From contig OY720348.1 in the NCBI GenBank assembly GCA_963082975.1, positions 16,736,078 to 16,800,077 on the forward strand: 64,000 bases of DNA, read 5' to 3'. Positions within the stretch are counted from its first letter, which is position 1; each line of letters opens with the position of its first letter. The notes below the pieces were generated by a model. That model searched no databases. It was not told where the DNA came from and saw only the letters and a program-made list of their open reading frames with translations. This document shows positions 12,837 through 25,371 of this stretch, piece by piece. The DNA comes from Labia minor. Taxonomy: Eukaryota; Arthropoda; Insecta; Dermaptera; Spongiphoridae. The position numbers and the translations under genes were made by a program.

Positions 12837-13659
12837 AATAGTAGAATGAAAGACCCATTTCATTAACCAACCCACCATTGAATATTCCTTAACATCAGCA
12901 AAAAAAAAAAAATATTTTTTCTTCTTTTTCTATGTTTTATCTTATAAAATAGAAAGTTTAATTTCCATTCCTCTTACAAGATTCTTTTCTAGATTCGATT
13001 TAGTTCTGTTATCAATCATGGATAAGAATTTTCTCAATTCGAGTGGTCAATAAAACAGGGGATAATGTAAAATTGATCCATGAAAGACTATGTTCTGTTG
13101 ACAGTAAATGATTACTTCCGAAGTCCTCTGTCCATTATAAACAAATAAGAAAGGTCTTTCAACCGAACAGTAATGATAGACTCTCTAGAAATTATTGGAG
13201 AGGGTTATAAACAAACAGAAAACCTTGATCAGAACATATAACAGAACAATATAAAGGTCGGAGGAGATCTTTTAATCGAAACATTTTTATATTTTTATTT
13301 AAATTTCTAAAAACTTTCTATCTGACAATCTCCATGCAACGCTTTCATAGCCTCAGCAACTATTTTCCTCCAACCATCCCTAAAATACCTATAACTAATA
13401 ACCGTAAACTTAAATAAGCTAATAACAAACATATAACAACACTATTTAAAATTCCAAAATGTTTGTTTTTATAAAATTCTATCAGAAGTGAACTTGAAAC
13501 CTCACTTAAAGATGAATAAGCATGGACAGTAAATTCTGATCATTTAAATTAAAAATAATCACTAAATTATTCCAGTCAGTAATTTAATGGAAATCTACTA
13601 TTTTCCAATAAGAATTTCAATTCAATCAATTTCAACATAGTAATTAATCATTGGTGGAA

Positions 13660-15540
13660 GAATGTTAATTTATAATCTAGTCTATGGTACTGCAAACGAT
13701 GACGTTCCACATTTCACATTGTTAATTGTACAAATTAGTTTTCGTGTGCAAAAAGTGCCATTAGTGGCTGCTATGACGCTCGTTATAATTCTAAATTTAA
13801 ATGGAAGCTTTGTTTCGGGGGAAGTGGGCGACTCGAGGCGGAATATTCACAAGAAAATCACGAAAAGTGTCAAAAAAGTTAATAAAGGATGCGGGGCCTG
13901 CCAGAGAGTTGCGTTGTAACAGCGCAAACAATACATAGCTAGTTATTAAAGTTGCCTCATTAATCTTGATTGGACACAATCACTCCCCCGTTGACATACA
14001 AGCCAAAATACAAAAGCCATGTTATTAATATTTTCACTGTTAAAATTGTGGAATTTTTATTGACAATATTTCTAATATCATTAACAAAAATGCATTCAAT
14101 ACGACAATGGTTGTGGCCCTTTCGTTCACACAAACGACGTGTTTTTTTATTTTATTGTTTATTTATTATTATTATTATTTTTTTTTAATTAATTTGGTAA
14201 ACATGCAAACAAGTCAATCATCTCTCTCAAAAATAACAATCAAATCAAAAGTCCGTATTGTTATGAATAGTTAATATTTTTTCCCCTTTTTAAAGGCAAA
14301 AGTGGGGATGAGGTTATATTCTTAGGGGTCTTAAAGTCGCTGAAAGAACGACATATACGATAGATCAAAAAAAAAAAAAAATACTAATTAGCTGACACTC
14401 TTGCCGCTTAACAGGCACCTGTTTACAGATCTAATGAAGTAATCTGGCACTCAAGAGCGCAGCCTGCAGCATCTGCGCCAATTTCCCGGTTGATCGCCAC
14501 TTGAGTCCTACTGATGGGCTTCATTTTTTCCTCCCATCCGTCTTTGAGCTTTCAAATTTCACTAACTAATTTGACTAATGTGTATGTTTAAAAGTTGTTT
14601 ACGCCACAAATAGATCTCTTCCCAGGACGCTACAAATAAATGACTTGAAAAAAAAAAACAAAACAAACAAGAGGATTCAAATCCCAATTTTAATTATCTT
14701 GCTTTCTTACAGCTGAACAAATCTTTATTTAATTTTTCTCCATTTACTTTTTCTTGCATATAGCCAATAATGGTTCTGACGATAAATGTCTCCCTTCCCC
14801 GACTGTTAATATCATCAGCGAATTAAATCCATCATAAGCTCCATGTGCATTATCAAAAATTCTAAAGACGTTTTATAATCCTGAATGACATTTCAAGCTC
14901 ATTTTTCATTGCGATAAAAAAAAAAATCATTTTTGCGAAAACATCTAAGTAATTATCGCCGCACGTTTCTTTATCGCAATCTTTACGCGTAAAATCCACT
15001 TTTTAAAGAAGGGACACCTCACACCCCTCAACTTTTCAGCCCGGGCATCATTAATCATGGGGTTGTTAGCGAATTTGTGTTGGCTTATATCGAATGGCAA
15101 TAGGAAGAACCAACCGGCCAAAACGAGTGATCTACTAGTATTATTAATTGTCTCAAGTTTCTACTAAATAGTAATTTAACAGAAAATATTAGTGAGATTA
15201 AAGAGCGTGTCACCCCCTACTACCATTCAAGCTACGTTTTCTAATTCTCTAACTCTTGCGTATTTATCTTAGTACGATTTTAAATCCTATTCATTAATTC
15301 TTGAACGATGGAACGCAACGGTGCTGTGTCAGTTGGGTTCACCTCTTTTTTGGGAGGGTGAGTTGGGATTATGTTCGTGTTGTTGGGCCTAATGTCCTAA
15401 CGGGTCCGCGACATTGATTTGTGAGCACGTCCAGCCGCGTTAGTCACTTGGCGTCACAGGAAAAGACTAAAAGAGCGTTGGGCGACTGCCTTCCGGCTCA
15501 ATACCCATCGCTCTGACACCCTTTCCCTAAAAGCCATGAA
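13660..15540. other. Unique non-coding island cluster, 1.9 kb
   Basis: A long run of mostly non-repetitive sequence. The densest piece, 14384-14540, has the homeodomain palindrome CTAATTAG (14384-14391). Next to it are an E-box CACCTG (14416-14421) overlapping a forkhead-like TGTTTAC (14420-14426). Another block, 15300-15540, contains GCGTCACAGG and GGGTCCGCGACATTG. This motif packing is what an enhancer would show, but short motifs are weak evidence alone. Confidence 0.45.
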
Positions 15541-15618
15541 TAATAATGCTGCATTATTTAGCACATTAAATATGCCTCTTCTTTCTTTTTAAAATATAAT
15601 GCATTCTAAGGTATTTCC

Positions 15619-15620
<2 letters not shown>

Positions 15621-15652
<32 letters not shown>
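15621..15652. repeat. (TA)n microsatellite
   Basis: About 15 TA units between two unique islands. Confidence 0.95.
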
Positions 15653-15655
<3 letters not shown>

Positions 15656-15839
15656 GAAATCTAGTGCAAAACAATAATCACTATAAAATATAATATTATT
15701 TAACCACTAAACTAATTTTCCAAAATCAAATAATACGAAAAGTTAAGATTCATTTCTCTAATGTGTATGTATTATTCCCATAGCTCTAGCGTGTGAAATT
15801 TTAAATTGTGTATTTTAATTAAATTGAGAAGTAAATATA

Positions 15840-16680
15840 TGGGGAGAGCCATTCATCTCAGCGACGCAGGCTGTTATTATTCGCGCGAATTAATTCCAAG
15901 GGTCAACCAAGGACCGAGGCCGTGAATAATATTATTGTTGGACACAAACAACAAGATTGATTAATTTTCCATCTTTCCTATATTCAAATCAGTTCCTCGC
16001 TTGATAACGTTTAACTTTAATTGCTTTTCTAATCAGAGTTAGAACCAAGAGTGTTGAGCACATTTCAATGCACTAATCATGTTTGACAATGTTACCATAA
16101 TGTTATGATTATGGTTGAATGATTCCAAACATCATTGTGTTATCATAATCAGCATCACCATCATCGCAAACTAGTATTACATAATATTACACTAGATTGA
16201 CTCCTTTATTAATTAAACCGGGTTCTCGGCTTGAGAATTAAACACAAATCAATCATGGAGTGAATCAAATAACTTTGTTAACATACAGTCCTCGTAGTAG
16301 TTGGCGCCATCTCTTACAATTAGCCTAATTAGAATATTGCCATAATCTCGTATGGAAAGCGCCATGGATGGCATTTTATGCCTGGAGAACACTATTCAAG
16401 GGACTTCTATAGTCGTCGCTCAATGACCGTAATAGGTCAATCAATCGGAGACTAAAGCCGTTGGAGAATTGATCAATGCATGAGACGTACATTGACGGAA
16501 TTTTGCATGCAAATAGACACATACATTCCACCCAACACATACATACACATCTCGCACATAGATACAGATATTCGAGCGTCAAGCAACAGACACCAGAACG
16601 TTCTCGGGCTCAGACACTTGGCATTTTTCCGAAACACGTTTCGAAGGTCTGTTTTAGGTACAAAATTCAATTTAATCATT
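15840..16680. other. Unique non-coding island near the 60-nt exon
   Basis: Complex blocks at 15840-15960 and 16240-16660, ending 290 bp 3' of the exon's donor. Overlapping ORFs on both strands (16376-16770) are unconvincing: antisense to each other, with no domains. Confidence 0.35.
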
Positions 16681-16969
16681 TTAATTCACAATATATACGT
16701 ACATATACGTATATATTCTGAATTCTTTTGTTATTTTTCTATCTATTTTTTAAAAATAAATTTAATTTAAACTTTTTTTACCTTCGAATCTCTGCCGACC
16801 CATAATTTTGATTAATGCGCGTGTAAATTTTCAAAACCAAAAACGAAAAGTGTATATATAAAACGAAATGTGTATGTATAATGTATGAATGATAACTGAG
16901 CGTGTTATTAAATGTTCTGGACTGATATTTCCAAAGAAATTAGATTGATGTCTGATTTTTGTAACTTAC

Positions 16970-17029
16970 CGTTCAAGATGTTTGACGATATCTTCATAAG
17001 CGGCTCGACAATTCTCCCAAATGCCAGAT
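16970..17029 (-). CDS. dac: dachshund 60-nt micro-exon (SGIWENCRAAYEDIVKHLE)
   Basis: This is the third dac exon, only 60 nt. One base completes Arg with the previous exon, 19 codons encode SGIWENCRAAYEDIVKHLE, and two bases (CG) start another Arg codon. The borders are strong: acceptor ctttttttcag|A and donor CG|gtaagt. Joined to the previous exon it gives EAIAR-SGIWENCRAAYEDIVKHLE(R), a stretch I recognise from insect and other arthropod Dachshund proteins. The segment looks amphipathic and helix-forming and may begin the helical C-terminal half of the protein. The exon is far shorter than ordinary ORF cut-offs. The next coding exon lies 3' of here; I did not find it in 1-16969, so it is probably outside the window. 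A 19-bp exact copy of part of this exon occurs at 58018-58036. Confidence 0.9.
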
Positions 17030-19636
17030 CTGAAAAAAAGTTCACAAATATGTGATGTAAAAAAAAATAAATAAATAAATAAATAAATAAATAAAAAGAT
17101 AAGACACACGAGAGTGGGAAGGTTTAAGTCGGCAAATTAAAAAAAAAAATCCCTGTTGTGTATTTTTAGGAAATCGGTTAATCAAGATGTTTTTCCTACC
17201 TATAAGGGGTAGGAAGGGTCTTTCATTTTATGACAGTTTTTTTTAATCAAGACTGCTAAATGATTTTTTTTTTCTTATATATAGGAAAAATGATCAAAAG
17301 AGACACAGTTGATTTTTATGATTAAAATCTTGTTTTTTTTTTATTCAAATAGGGACTCTAACATATTATATATATATATTCGAGGGCAATGAAGAGATTT
17401 CTAAATACGAATTAAAATGAGCACGGGGCTTTTGGGCTGGATCATTAATAGAATTTGATTATGCATCTCTTAAAGATGTTGCTTTATGCGCGTGGTGGTG
17501 TGTATTTGAAGGGTGCTTTATTGGGGGGGAGGTGGTACAAGCCTCCATAGACTTTCTTCTAAAAGCGAAGAAAATCGACACCAAGTCGACGAACATGGCC
17601 GAAAACCAAAAGCAGTCTTGTCAAAGTTTGTTTCGGTAGTCTAAGAGTTAGCGAAGGGGGGAAAATGTTGATTATCATTTCATCACTTTGTGTTTAATTA
17701 AAATGCAAATCTTTGATAAGAAGGATTACTGGAAAGACTAGTTGATAGAAAAGAGGGTTCTGTTTAGTGTTTTGGGTGGGGGAAGTGTGCCTTTGCCACT
17801 ACTATATATATACGACATGCCAATTAGAAAATAATATTAATAAAAAAAAAAAAAGATGATTTTTAACTTGAAATCCATGCAAATATAATATCGTGCATGG
17901 GTTGAAAAAAAAGGTAAATTTCGTCACCCTTTAAAAAAAGGGTGGTGATGCAAAATAAACTTATCCTTGATAAGCAGTCAAATGAGAAGCAAGCCCTAAA
18001 AAAAGAATCTTGTTGAAATAGAGAGGGGGGAAATGGCAATTGGGCAGAATTCGATTTTACCACAGAACATGCGCTTAGTGCTGTGATTCTCAACCACTGT
18101 GCCACGGCACTTTTGTGTGCCGTGAGATTATCATAAGTGTGCCGCGAGATTATCCAAATGTGCCGTCAAATTATTACAAATTATTACAAATGTAAAGAGG
18201 CTCTTAAACATTTCCGACTTTTTTTACTAAATTTTTTTCAATATGATTCTAAAAAAAACAAAACAAACCACTTTTTTTCAATATGGTAAACTTTTACACT
18301 TATCTTTTTCTTTGTGTGCCACCAAATTTTTAAACCGTTAAAAGTGTGCCGCGGTAAAAAAAAAGGTTGAGAATCACTGGCTTAGTGACTAGTGAAAAGA
18401 TTTTATTTTCTTTTTCTTTTCTTTTTTACTTTTTTTTTTTTTTTTTTTTTTTTGAGCAGAATGCCAAGCTGCATGATGGATGTCATTTCCCTGTTTAGTG
18501 TCGTTGCCGTGAGAGAATTGCGCTCTGTTACCAACACATACTCACACACACTCAACAATTACAGCACATGCATATATATATATATACCCCCATGACCCCC
18601 GAAATTGAAATTGAAAGATCCTTCCATGCACACCAATGACCCTAGATAATGGTGATGCGATTCCAAATGGACAATTGGTTTGTGACTCAGTACTCAGGTA
18701 AAATTTAATTACTCTGTTTTCTAAATTGGAATTAAAATATTGTAGTACATCAAATTTTCTATCGGATTTTTGTGATATTAAGAGTGAAAGAGAGAAAGGG
18801 AGAGTGAGAGTGAAAGAGAGAGATGATTCGTTAAGTCGTTTGTTACATGTTTAATCCCGGTTTGCGCGTTTGTGTTCGTGTTTTGTTTTGCAATGACCAT
18901 ACGCAAGCTAATAGCAAATGGTATGTCTGATCGAATGTGGTTGCAGATGGGTCGTAAAGACGCCTTTGTCTTTGGCGGTATCTGCCATCATTTTGAGGTC
19001 GGGTTAATTGACAAACAAAACGATTTGGAGGAGTAATCTACCTACAAATGACTATGAAGCTCTCCTGCGGGGTAAAAGCCACTCACTCAGTTAAAAAACA
19101 TTCCAACGTATGAAAATTAAATTGAATATAAAATAATAGTTATCTCTGATATTTAATATTTAATAATAAAATTAATTTAATCATATTAATTAATATTTAT
19201 AATTTCAGATTTAAAGAAGGTAAATACCCAAGCAACGCGTTAATTCCATGTTTTAAACAATCTTTCCATGTTTATATAGGAATATGAAAATTTCAAAAAA
19301 TTTGTTGTTATTTCATTAAGAATGTCTATATTTGGTATTTTGGGAATTGCATCACCGAATATTCTACTCGAATTAAATATAAGAATATAAGGAAAAAAAA
19401 AAATAATGCTTCAAAATATCGATTAAATTGGTTGTCTGTTTTTCAATTTGTTAATTAATTCATTTCGGTTTGAACTAAAAATAATAAAAATAAATTATCT
19501 CTTGATCAGAATTTTAATCTCTGTCATTTAGTTTAATATTTTTTTTTTATTTGGTGCTTTTTTGTTTGTTTTTTTTTTTGATTGTATATATTTTAGGGGA
19601 AGCCCATAAAGCAAACTTTTCAGAAGTGGTTTCTAC
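17030..19636 (-). other. dac: dac intron, 2.6 kb
   Basis: This intron separates the 217-nt and 60-nt exons. It holds a hAT-type MITE (18081-18379), an (AAAT)n run near 17064-17096, poly-T and poly-A runs, a (TA) run and a GA-rich stretch (18780-18825). Two higher-complexity islands are present, at about 17440-17660 and 18840-19080, with no coding signal on either strand. Confidence 0.85.
18081..18379. mobile_element. hAT-type MITE with perfect 8-bp TSD
   Basis: A 299-bp element with ends CTGTGATTCTCAACC and GGTTGAGAATCACTG. The inner part is marked by TGTGCCACGGCAC and GTGTGCCGCGGTAAAA repeats. The target duplication is GCTTAGTG at 18073-18080 and 18380-18387, identical. The CAGTGRTTCTCAACC end type is known from non-autonomous hAT elements in many animals. 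It lies inside the 2.6-kb dac intron. Confidence 0.9.
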
Positions 19637-19853
19637 CTTGCGATGGCCTCCATGCCAGGAATCGCCTGGTTTTTGATGATGGACCCATCGGCCCGGGCGA
19701 GTCCCGGAGGCAGTCCAGCTGGACTTAAGATTGCTGTATGTGCCGCGGAGGGATGATGATGGTTCAGCTGCATAAATTGCATGTGGCTCAGATGAGTAGG
19801 GGGGTGATTGTATCCATTGGCAAGCAAGGGTGACTTCTCCAATCGGGGTGGAT
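19637..19853 (-). CDS. dac: dachshund internal exon (SPLLANGYNHPPTHL block)
   Basis: This is the second dac exon in the window, 217 nt long. It has two bases that complete Asp with the previous exon, then 71 codons, then two bases (AG) of an Arg codon. The peptide begins (D)PPRLEKSPLLANGYNHPP and continues THLSHMQFMQLNHHHPSAA. It then has a Pro/Leu/Ala-rich stretch (LSPAGLPPGLARADG) and ends GSIIKNQAIPGMEAIA(R). It has no enzymatic motif and is a low-complexity linker with conserved patches, as in arthropod Dachshund between the DNA-binding-like N domain and the C-terminal coiled coil. The acceptor is ttattttacag|AT. The donor is AAG|gtagaa, a weaker match than the other two donors. Reading through the donor meets a stop at once (TAG, 19635-19633), and upstream read-through adds only a few intronic residues. 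A fold-back transposon (19981-20470) sits 127 bp 5' of the acceptor. Confidence 0.88.
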
Positions 19854-19980
19854 CTGTAAAATAAATAAACAATATAATTAATTTTAATAATAATAATAAT
19901 TAGTTAAAATACTCAACTATTGAACTTGAAGGTTCATTACTGACCAAGTTCACAAAAATTTATAATATAATATTTAATAT

Positions 19981-20470
19981 GGTAATTGTAATATATGTAT
20001 GTAAAATGGATTTTGATAAAACTTTACTAGTTGATTACTTTTTTGATTCCAAACAAACTTTTCTTCAAGAAGTAATGTGGTGGTCGCTACTAGCTTACGA
20101 GATAAAAATTATTAAAGTTAGTTATTGAATGAGCAGCCATTTTTTTAATGTTTTAATGGCTAATTCACTAATTTTCGGTTTTTATAAGTTCGATTTGGAT
20201 ATAGGAAACTTATTTAATTAATTTTCTTATATCCAAACCGAACTTATAAAAACCGAAAATTAGTAGAGCCATCTGGTGGTCAAATAATAAAACATGGTAG
20301 CTAAATAGAATATCAATGGATTTATATGCAAACTTTAATAATTTTTATCTCATAAACTAGAAGCGACCGCTACATATTTCTTAAGGAAAGTCTGTTTGGA
20401 ATCAAAAAAGGAATCAGCTAGTAAAGTTTTATCAAAATCGATCCTACATACATATAAGTATACAATTACC
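19981..20470. mobile_element. Fold-back MITE family Y, copy 2 (next to dac exon)
   Basis: A diverged copy with ends GGTAATTGTA...TACAATTACC and arms around TTTTGATAAAACTTTACTAG. The flanking octamers TTTAATAT (left) and TTTAATAC (right) match at 7 of 8 bases, which suggests an 8-bp target duplication. It lies 127 bp upstream of the acceptor of the 217-nt dac exon. Confidence 0.82.
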
Positions 20471-21393
20471 TTTAATACGATGGAATCGAAATAAATAAAT
20501 GTGTAATATGGAATTAGATCTCTTCAATCAATAAAACGAAATATTTCAAATCATATAATAATATTACAATTCATTTATATATAATTATAGGTATATTAAT
20601 TAAATTCCAAATTAGACATTAACAATTAAAAAAGACATCACGATTAGTTATTTATTAAATAGTTTTTTTATTTTTTATTTTTTTAATTTATTTTAAATGT
20701 TTTTTTTTTTCTTTTCAATTGCTAACTTTATTCCATATATGGTGGGGATTGTAATTGTTCCAATGCCAATCGTTAATGAATGTTCACGATTACAGCTCCT
20801 TGGGAGCACGACCCAACGATGGATACGCTCGACATACGTGAGCTTCTCCCGATTGTTATAGTCACGAAATCCAAGAAGCACACTCAACTGATCTATTAAC
20901 ATCGCGAAAAGAAATATTAGACGCCCAGAAGAGGTGTTTCGCTTGAAAATTTGCCCCCGGATAATACTTTTTCCATTTGATTTGATAAGAATAAATCAAA
21001 AATATTTATTTATTTATTTTAGTTTAAAAGATTTTTATTTATTTATTTATTTTTATTATTTTTTTTTTTTTTTTATTGATTAATTTGATTATTTTATCAA
21101 TTTTATTATTATTACTCCAATTGTTTGATAATTCGTGAGTATGGAAAAAACTAAAATCGTGAGTTAAAAGTACATTTTATAATCAAACTATTCTCCAACG
21201 ACGTATAAACTTGCAATAGAATCAACAATAAAAACATTCAATATTAATTTTATGAAATTAATAGATTTAACCGTAGATACTGTTGAAATATATTTTAAAT
21301 TATATATAAACTAAAATTAAATTTAGGAAAATATAAATTTATATAATCATTTATCATTAAAACACTGAAATTTCAAGTTGATTTTATTTATTT

Positions 21394-21409
21394 ACTTTAT
21401 GCGCATTTC
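21394..21409 (+). repeat. Single ACTTTATGCGCATTTC motif
   Basis: A single copy of the dyad half-site, without a partner nearby. Confidence 0.55.
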
Positions 21410-22249
21410 GGAAACTACAAAATCTATTAGAAGAAGTTTTAATGCTTTTCAACCATAATAAATCATTTATCACTAATTTATTTATTAAAACTTATGTGAT
21501 TTTTTGTTATAATTAAAGGAATTTTCATTTAAAGACCACATGATTTGTAAATGTTATTTATTAAATTAAATTAATAATTGTACAACGTTTCGATTGCTTA
21601 TTCTGCAATCGTTCTCAAGTACTGTGCGCTTGCTCCGATTCAAGTTTGCTTGACAAATAATATGGTCATAGGTAAATATTATTTTTATTTACTAATTGTA
21701 GTATTTACATCAAATTTATTTTCAGTTCAATTCAATTATTAAATGAATTAAACAAAAATAAATATTTAATTTGCAATAAAAAGTTTATTTGATTTTCAAA
21801 GAGTAATTTTATTTATTTTTATTTAAATAAAGATGAATTTAAAGATTTGGAAAATTGAAGGTATTAAAAATATCAACAAATAAGAAAACATATTCTTCTT
21901 TTTTTTAATATTAATAATAAAAATAAATAAATAAATATTGAATTTAGTTCAGGCAATTGAAAGTTTGTTATTTTTTTCATTCCCTTCTCTCATAATTCAC
22001 ACAGAGATGTTGATTTCTCTCTCATTTTTCCTTTCCTTCAATTTTTCAAATCTTTTACTTTAGAAAAAAACAAAAAAAAAATATTTAATTAATTTTTTAA
22101 TTTTTTGATTTATTTGATAAATTAAGGGGTCGGTTTATGAGTGAAGGAAGAAGTGGGGTAGGGAGTAGGATGGGTGAGTGAGGAAAAGAGAGAAAAAATT
22201 CAGTTAGATTAATGCAGACGATAATTAATTTTCGATAAAAATTCTTTCA

Positions 22250-22900
22250 ATTGGGGGAGAGGGCGAAATGTCCTCCTACGCTATACAACAGAAATCTCGG
22301 ATAGGGTAGGTTGAGGGCAGATGGACCTTCCTCGTGTACATTTACTTACGAATACGATGGGTTAAAGAGAAGAGATAATAAAAAAAAAAATAAATTCGAA
22401 TTCCGACTGGCATAATCAAGTGGAGAAAGAATGTGAGTTGGCAAAGCGGAAGAGTCCTCAACGAGGCTCATGGTTAGGAGCAGGGGAGGGGGAGTGAGGA
22501 GGGTGCATTTCTCCGTAAGCAAATAAACCAAGTATCGGGAGACCAAACCCTTCCGTAGTGTCCGGGGATATTTTTGGGGATGCTCATACCCCTTAACCCC
22601 CTTCCCCCCACCGCCTCCTCCCTTTCTGTACACATGAGCATCCGAGGGAAATGTATGCAAGAACACGTATTCAATTGTGTGACGCGGAAAGAAAGAAAAT
22701 CTAATGCGATGCCATGTTGCAGTGCATATTTGATTGATGACTCTCGTTGCCGTGAGGGGCTCACTTTCAGCCTTCAGGACTGGGTACTCATCAGGGACGC
22801 AACAAACAGACGAGTGCTCCTCGTTTATCACCCCACAAGCGACGACACTCGCCAGTTTGCCAAGCCTTCATCCACCACGGCTTCTCACTTTCCTCCTTCA
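22250..22900. other. Unique non-coding island
   Basis: A 650-bp block open in two frames on the minus strand and one on the plus strand (up to 161 codons). No domain, no splice-compatible relation to dac, and G/C runs inflate the openness. Flanks (20500-22000 and 22980-24300) are AT-rich with only short repeats. Confidence 0.35.
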
Positions 22901-23032
22901 TTAGTCGAAAAGGACAGACATCCTCCAACACATTCTTTTCCCATAATTATTAATCCAGTAGAATATAAAAAAATTAATATTTGAAAATATTTTCTATTCC
23001 AATGTATACTATAATATATATACTGTATATTC

Positions 23033-23113
23033 CTATATAATATTAATTAAGTACCTGGTATACTTACTATATAATATTAATTAAGTACCTGGTTCACCGA
23101 GCCGCCGCTCGGT
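23033..23113. repeat. 27-bp tandem pair followed by GC hairpin
   Basis: A 27-bp unit ending TTAATTAAGTACCTGGT occurs at 23033-23059 and 23067-23093. It is followed by the perfect dyad ACCGAGC-CGCC-GCTCGGT (23096-23113), unusually GC-rich for this AT-rich context. Confidence 0.8.
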
Positions 23114-23431
23114 CATTAAAAAAAAAGATTACTATTAATAAATTCGTTGGGGCGTTTATATAATGATAATCCTCTTTTCTACTATTCTTATCTTATATTC
23201 TCACTTTTGTCTCTATTTATACATAGAAACTATTAATCAATTTCTTTGTTTTAATTTAGATATAAAACAACATTAAAAGCTGTGCGCTGTTTACTTGAGA
23301 CTATTTTCTCTCCATCTATTCATACATGTTCAACACAATGAATACAAATTATTAATATGAATTCTAGCAATTGGCAAACAAAATTATTCATATATATAAT
23401 ATTTTTTCTTTTTATTTATAATAATCAAATA

Positions 23432-23525
23432 TCAACAAATGAACAAAGATGATTTTTCCCGAGGCTGAAACCAATACAGATCGATTTTTCTTTATAAATA
23501 TTATCTATGGTGTGAATTTCAAAAA
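23432..23525 (-). repeat. Dispersed repeat family U, copy 1
   Basis: Shares a core of about 60 bp with 41755-41860 and 53610-53760. The landmarks, on the other strand, are AAAATCGATCTGTATTGG and TTTCAGCC, followed by AAAACATCTTTGTT. Class unknown. Confidence 0.65.
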
Positions 23526-24329
23526 AAATGTATTTATATATAAGTAGCAATATATAAAGTATTTTTTTACTGTCATAAAATGTAAAACTAAGAATCAGAT
23601 CAACTTGAAATTTTTGGTTTTTAATTTCTTTTTTTATACCTAGCTGGAAATTTATTTAGAAATAGATAGTTCTTTATATTGATGAGAGAGAGAGATTTAA
23701 AAAGAAATTGAAATTGCCAAAAATTCCTTGATCAAAAAAATTTTAAAAAATCCATCTATTTCAATTCTATATTAATTGTTCTTTAAAATTATTTAAACTC
23801 TTGTCACATCAATAATAATAATAATAATAACCAAAAAAGAATTGACTGACACTAGAGAGTGTTGAGGATTTTCCGAATAAAAATAATAATAATATTAATA
23901 AATCAAATTTTTAAATATTACAATCAGTTGACATTTTTGAGTTATTAATGTGAGAGAGATTTTTACTACTAGGGATCTCCCACTCTTATTTAATGTGTTA
24001 TTTTTTATAACTATCAAAATTTTCCAATAAGGATAAAAATCTTTCGTTTTCGATTTTATTTTTATTTTTATTTGATCGAATAAATGAAGAAAGGTAAAAA
24101 TAATAAATTGAAGAAATTGAATGAAAAATGAGAAATGTGTATTTTTTTTTTCTCTCTTGAAATTTTATACTAAAAAAAAATGATTCATTTTATTTTTTGG
24201 TTAAGTTATTAAAAATTATCGCGGCACCAGTTTCTTGAGCCGGTTGGTTAACGATAAAAAATTAAATAAAAAAAGAACTTCGAATTTTAGATTGTTTATA
24301 AGCTGATTAGAAAATTACATTTAAAATTG

Positions 24330-24545
24330 AAGCAAAATTATTTACGTCCAGAGAAAAAGAGAGGGAGAGAAAGAGCAACGATAACTAAATTACTATTTGG
24401 CTTATGGAACTCGGAAGCTTATCGTCGTTGCTCCAATCGTTCGCCTCACCCCCCCCCCCTCCCCGTCGCCCTGAGATGCCCTCCCACGCATCCTACCCCC
24501 AGTCATCCGTGCAATTCCCCTTGCAATCTCGCTGATATCTTTCAA
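24330..24545. other. Unique non-coding island
   Basis: C-rich block (C9 run at 24450-24459) in AT-rich flanks. The 78-codon ORF over it is Pro/Ser-rich and unconvincing. Confidence 0.3.
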
Positions 24546-25371
24546 GACAAATCTACTTTTTAAAAAAATAATATCGATTTATATACTAAAAAAATAAAAA
24601 TTTATTAAAATAAAGAATAGAAACACTCGATATGTCCATTTTGTATACATTTCATTTTATTTTATCACTAAAAATGTATAAATAAATAAATAAATAAATA
24701 AAAAATGCTTGATATGTAAAACAACCGAGTCAAAGCAAGTAATGAAAATAACTTATTTGTAAATATTTAATTATTGTAATATCATATAGTTTCTTTAATA
24801 ATGTATACTATTTTTATAGTATTATATAATATAAGATGAACGATCAATTAGATTAAAGGTTAATTTAGATTATATTCACTTATTATACAAATTCGAAAAG
24901 TTCTTATCAATTGCATGTAAAGAAAAATTTTTATTTTTTTGTTTGTTTTTTTAGTCGTTATTTTGAGCTAACCTTTTTCTTATTAATATCATTGGTTACT
25001 CTAGTTAGATTATAGGTCGTAAGATACTTTACATCACAAATCAAGAAAATCAAGATAAAGATTGACAGAGTGGTCCAGATCACACATCTCTACCTCGCCT
25101 AGATGGCAAACAACTTGACTTCTTATGGGACATTCATTAGCCAGAGGGTTTTTTTTTTAATTCACAGAAAAATCTTCTTTTAAATGCAAAGTCTTTTTTT
25201 GTTTTCATATTTAATATCGACTAAATATAGAATAATTTCTAGAAGACTTAAAGTCCTATGTTTTAAATTAGTATATTACATACTTTACACAATATTTTAA
25301 TCTGACGTTATTTCTGCTAGATTCTGCTTATTTATTATCCATTCATCAAATGGATTTCTTGATTTGATCCA

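Larger units (their letters stand above)
1..16969 (-). other. dac: dac downstream intron, 5' part only
   Basis: Sequence 3' of the 60-nt exon. At least 17 kb of intron is present unless an unrecognised small exon lies within. It holds dispersed elements at 3907-4250, 5605-6204, 7297-7525, 9839-10208 and 11416-11767, and several unique islands. Confidence 0.65.

Noticed and set aside
12688..12870. Poly-Gly or poly-His protein
   Set aside because: Both are translations of the (TGG)n tract.
22346..22984. Overlapping ORFs of 161, 96 and 136 codons on both strands
   Set aside because: Mutually antisense and out of phase with dac, no recognisable domain, inflated by G/C runs. Kept only as a unique island.
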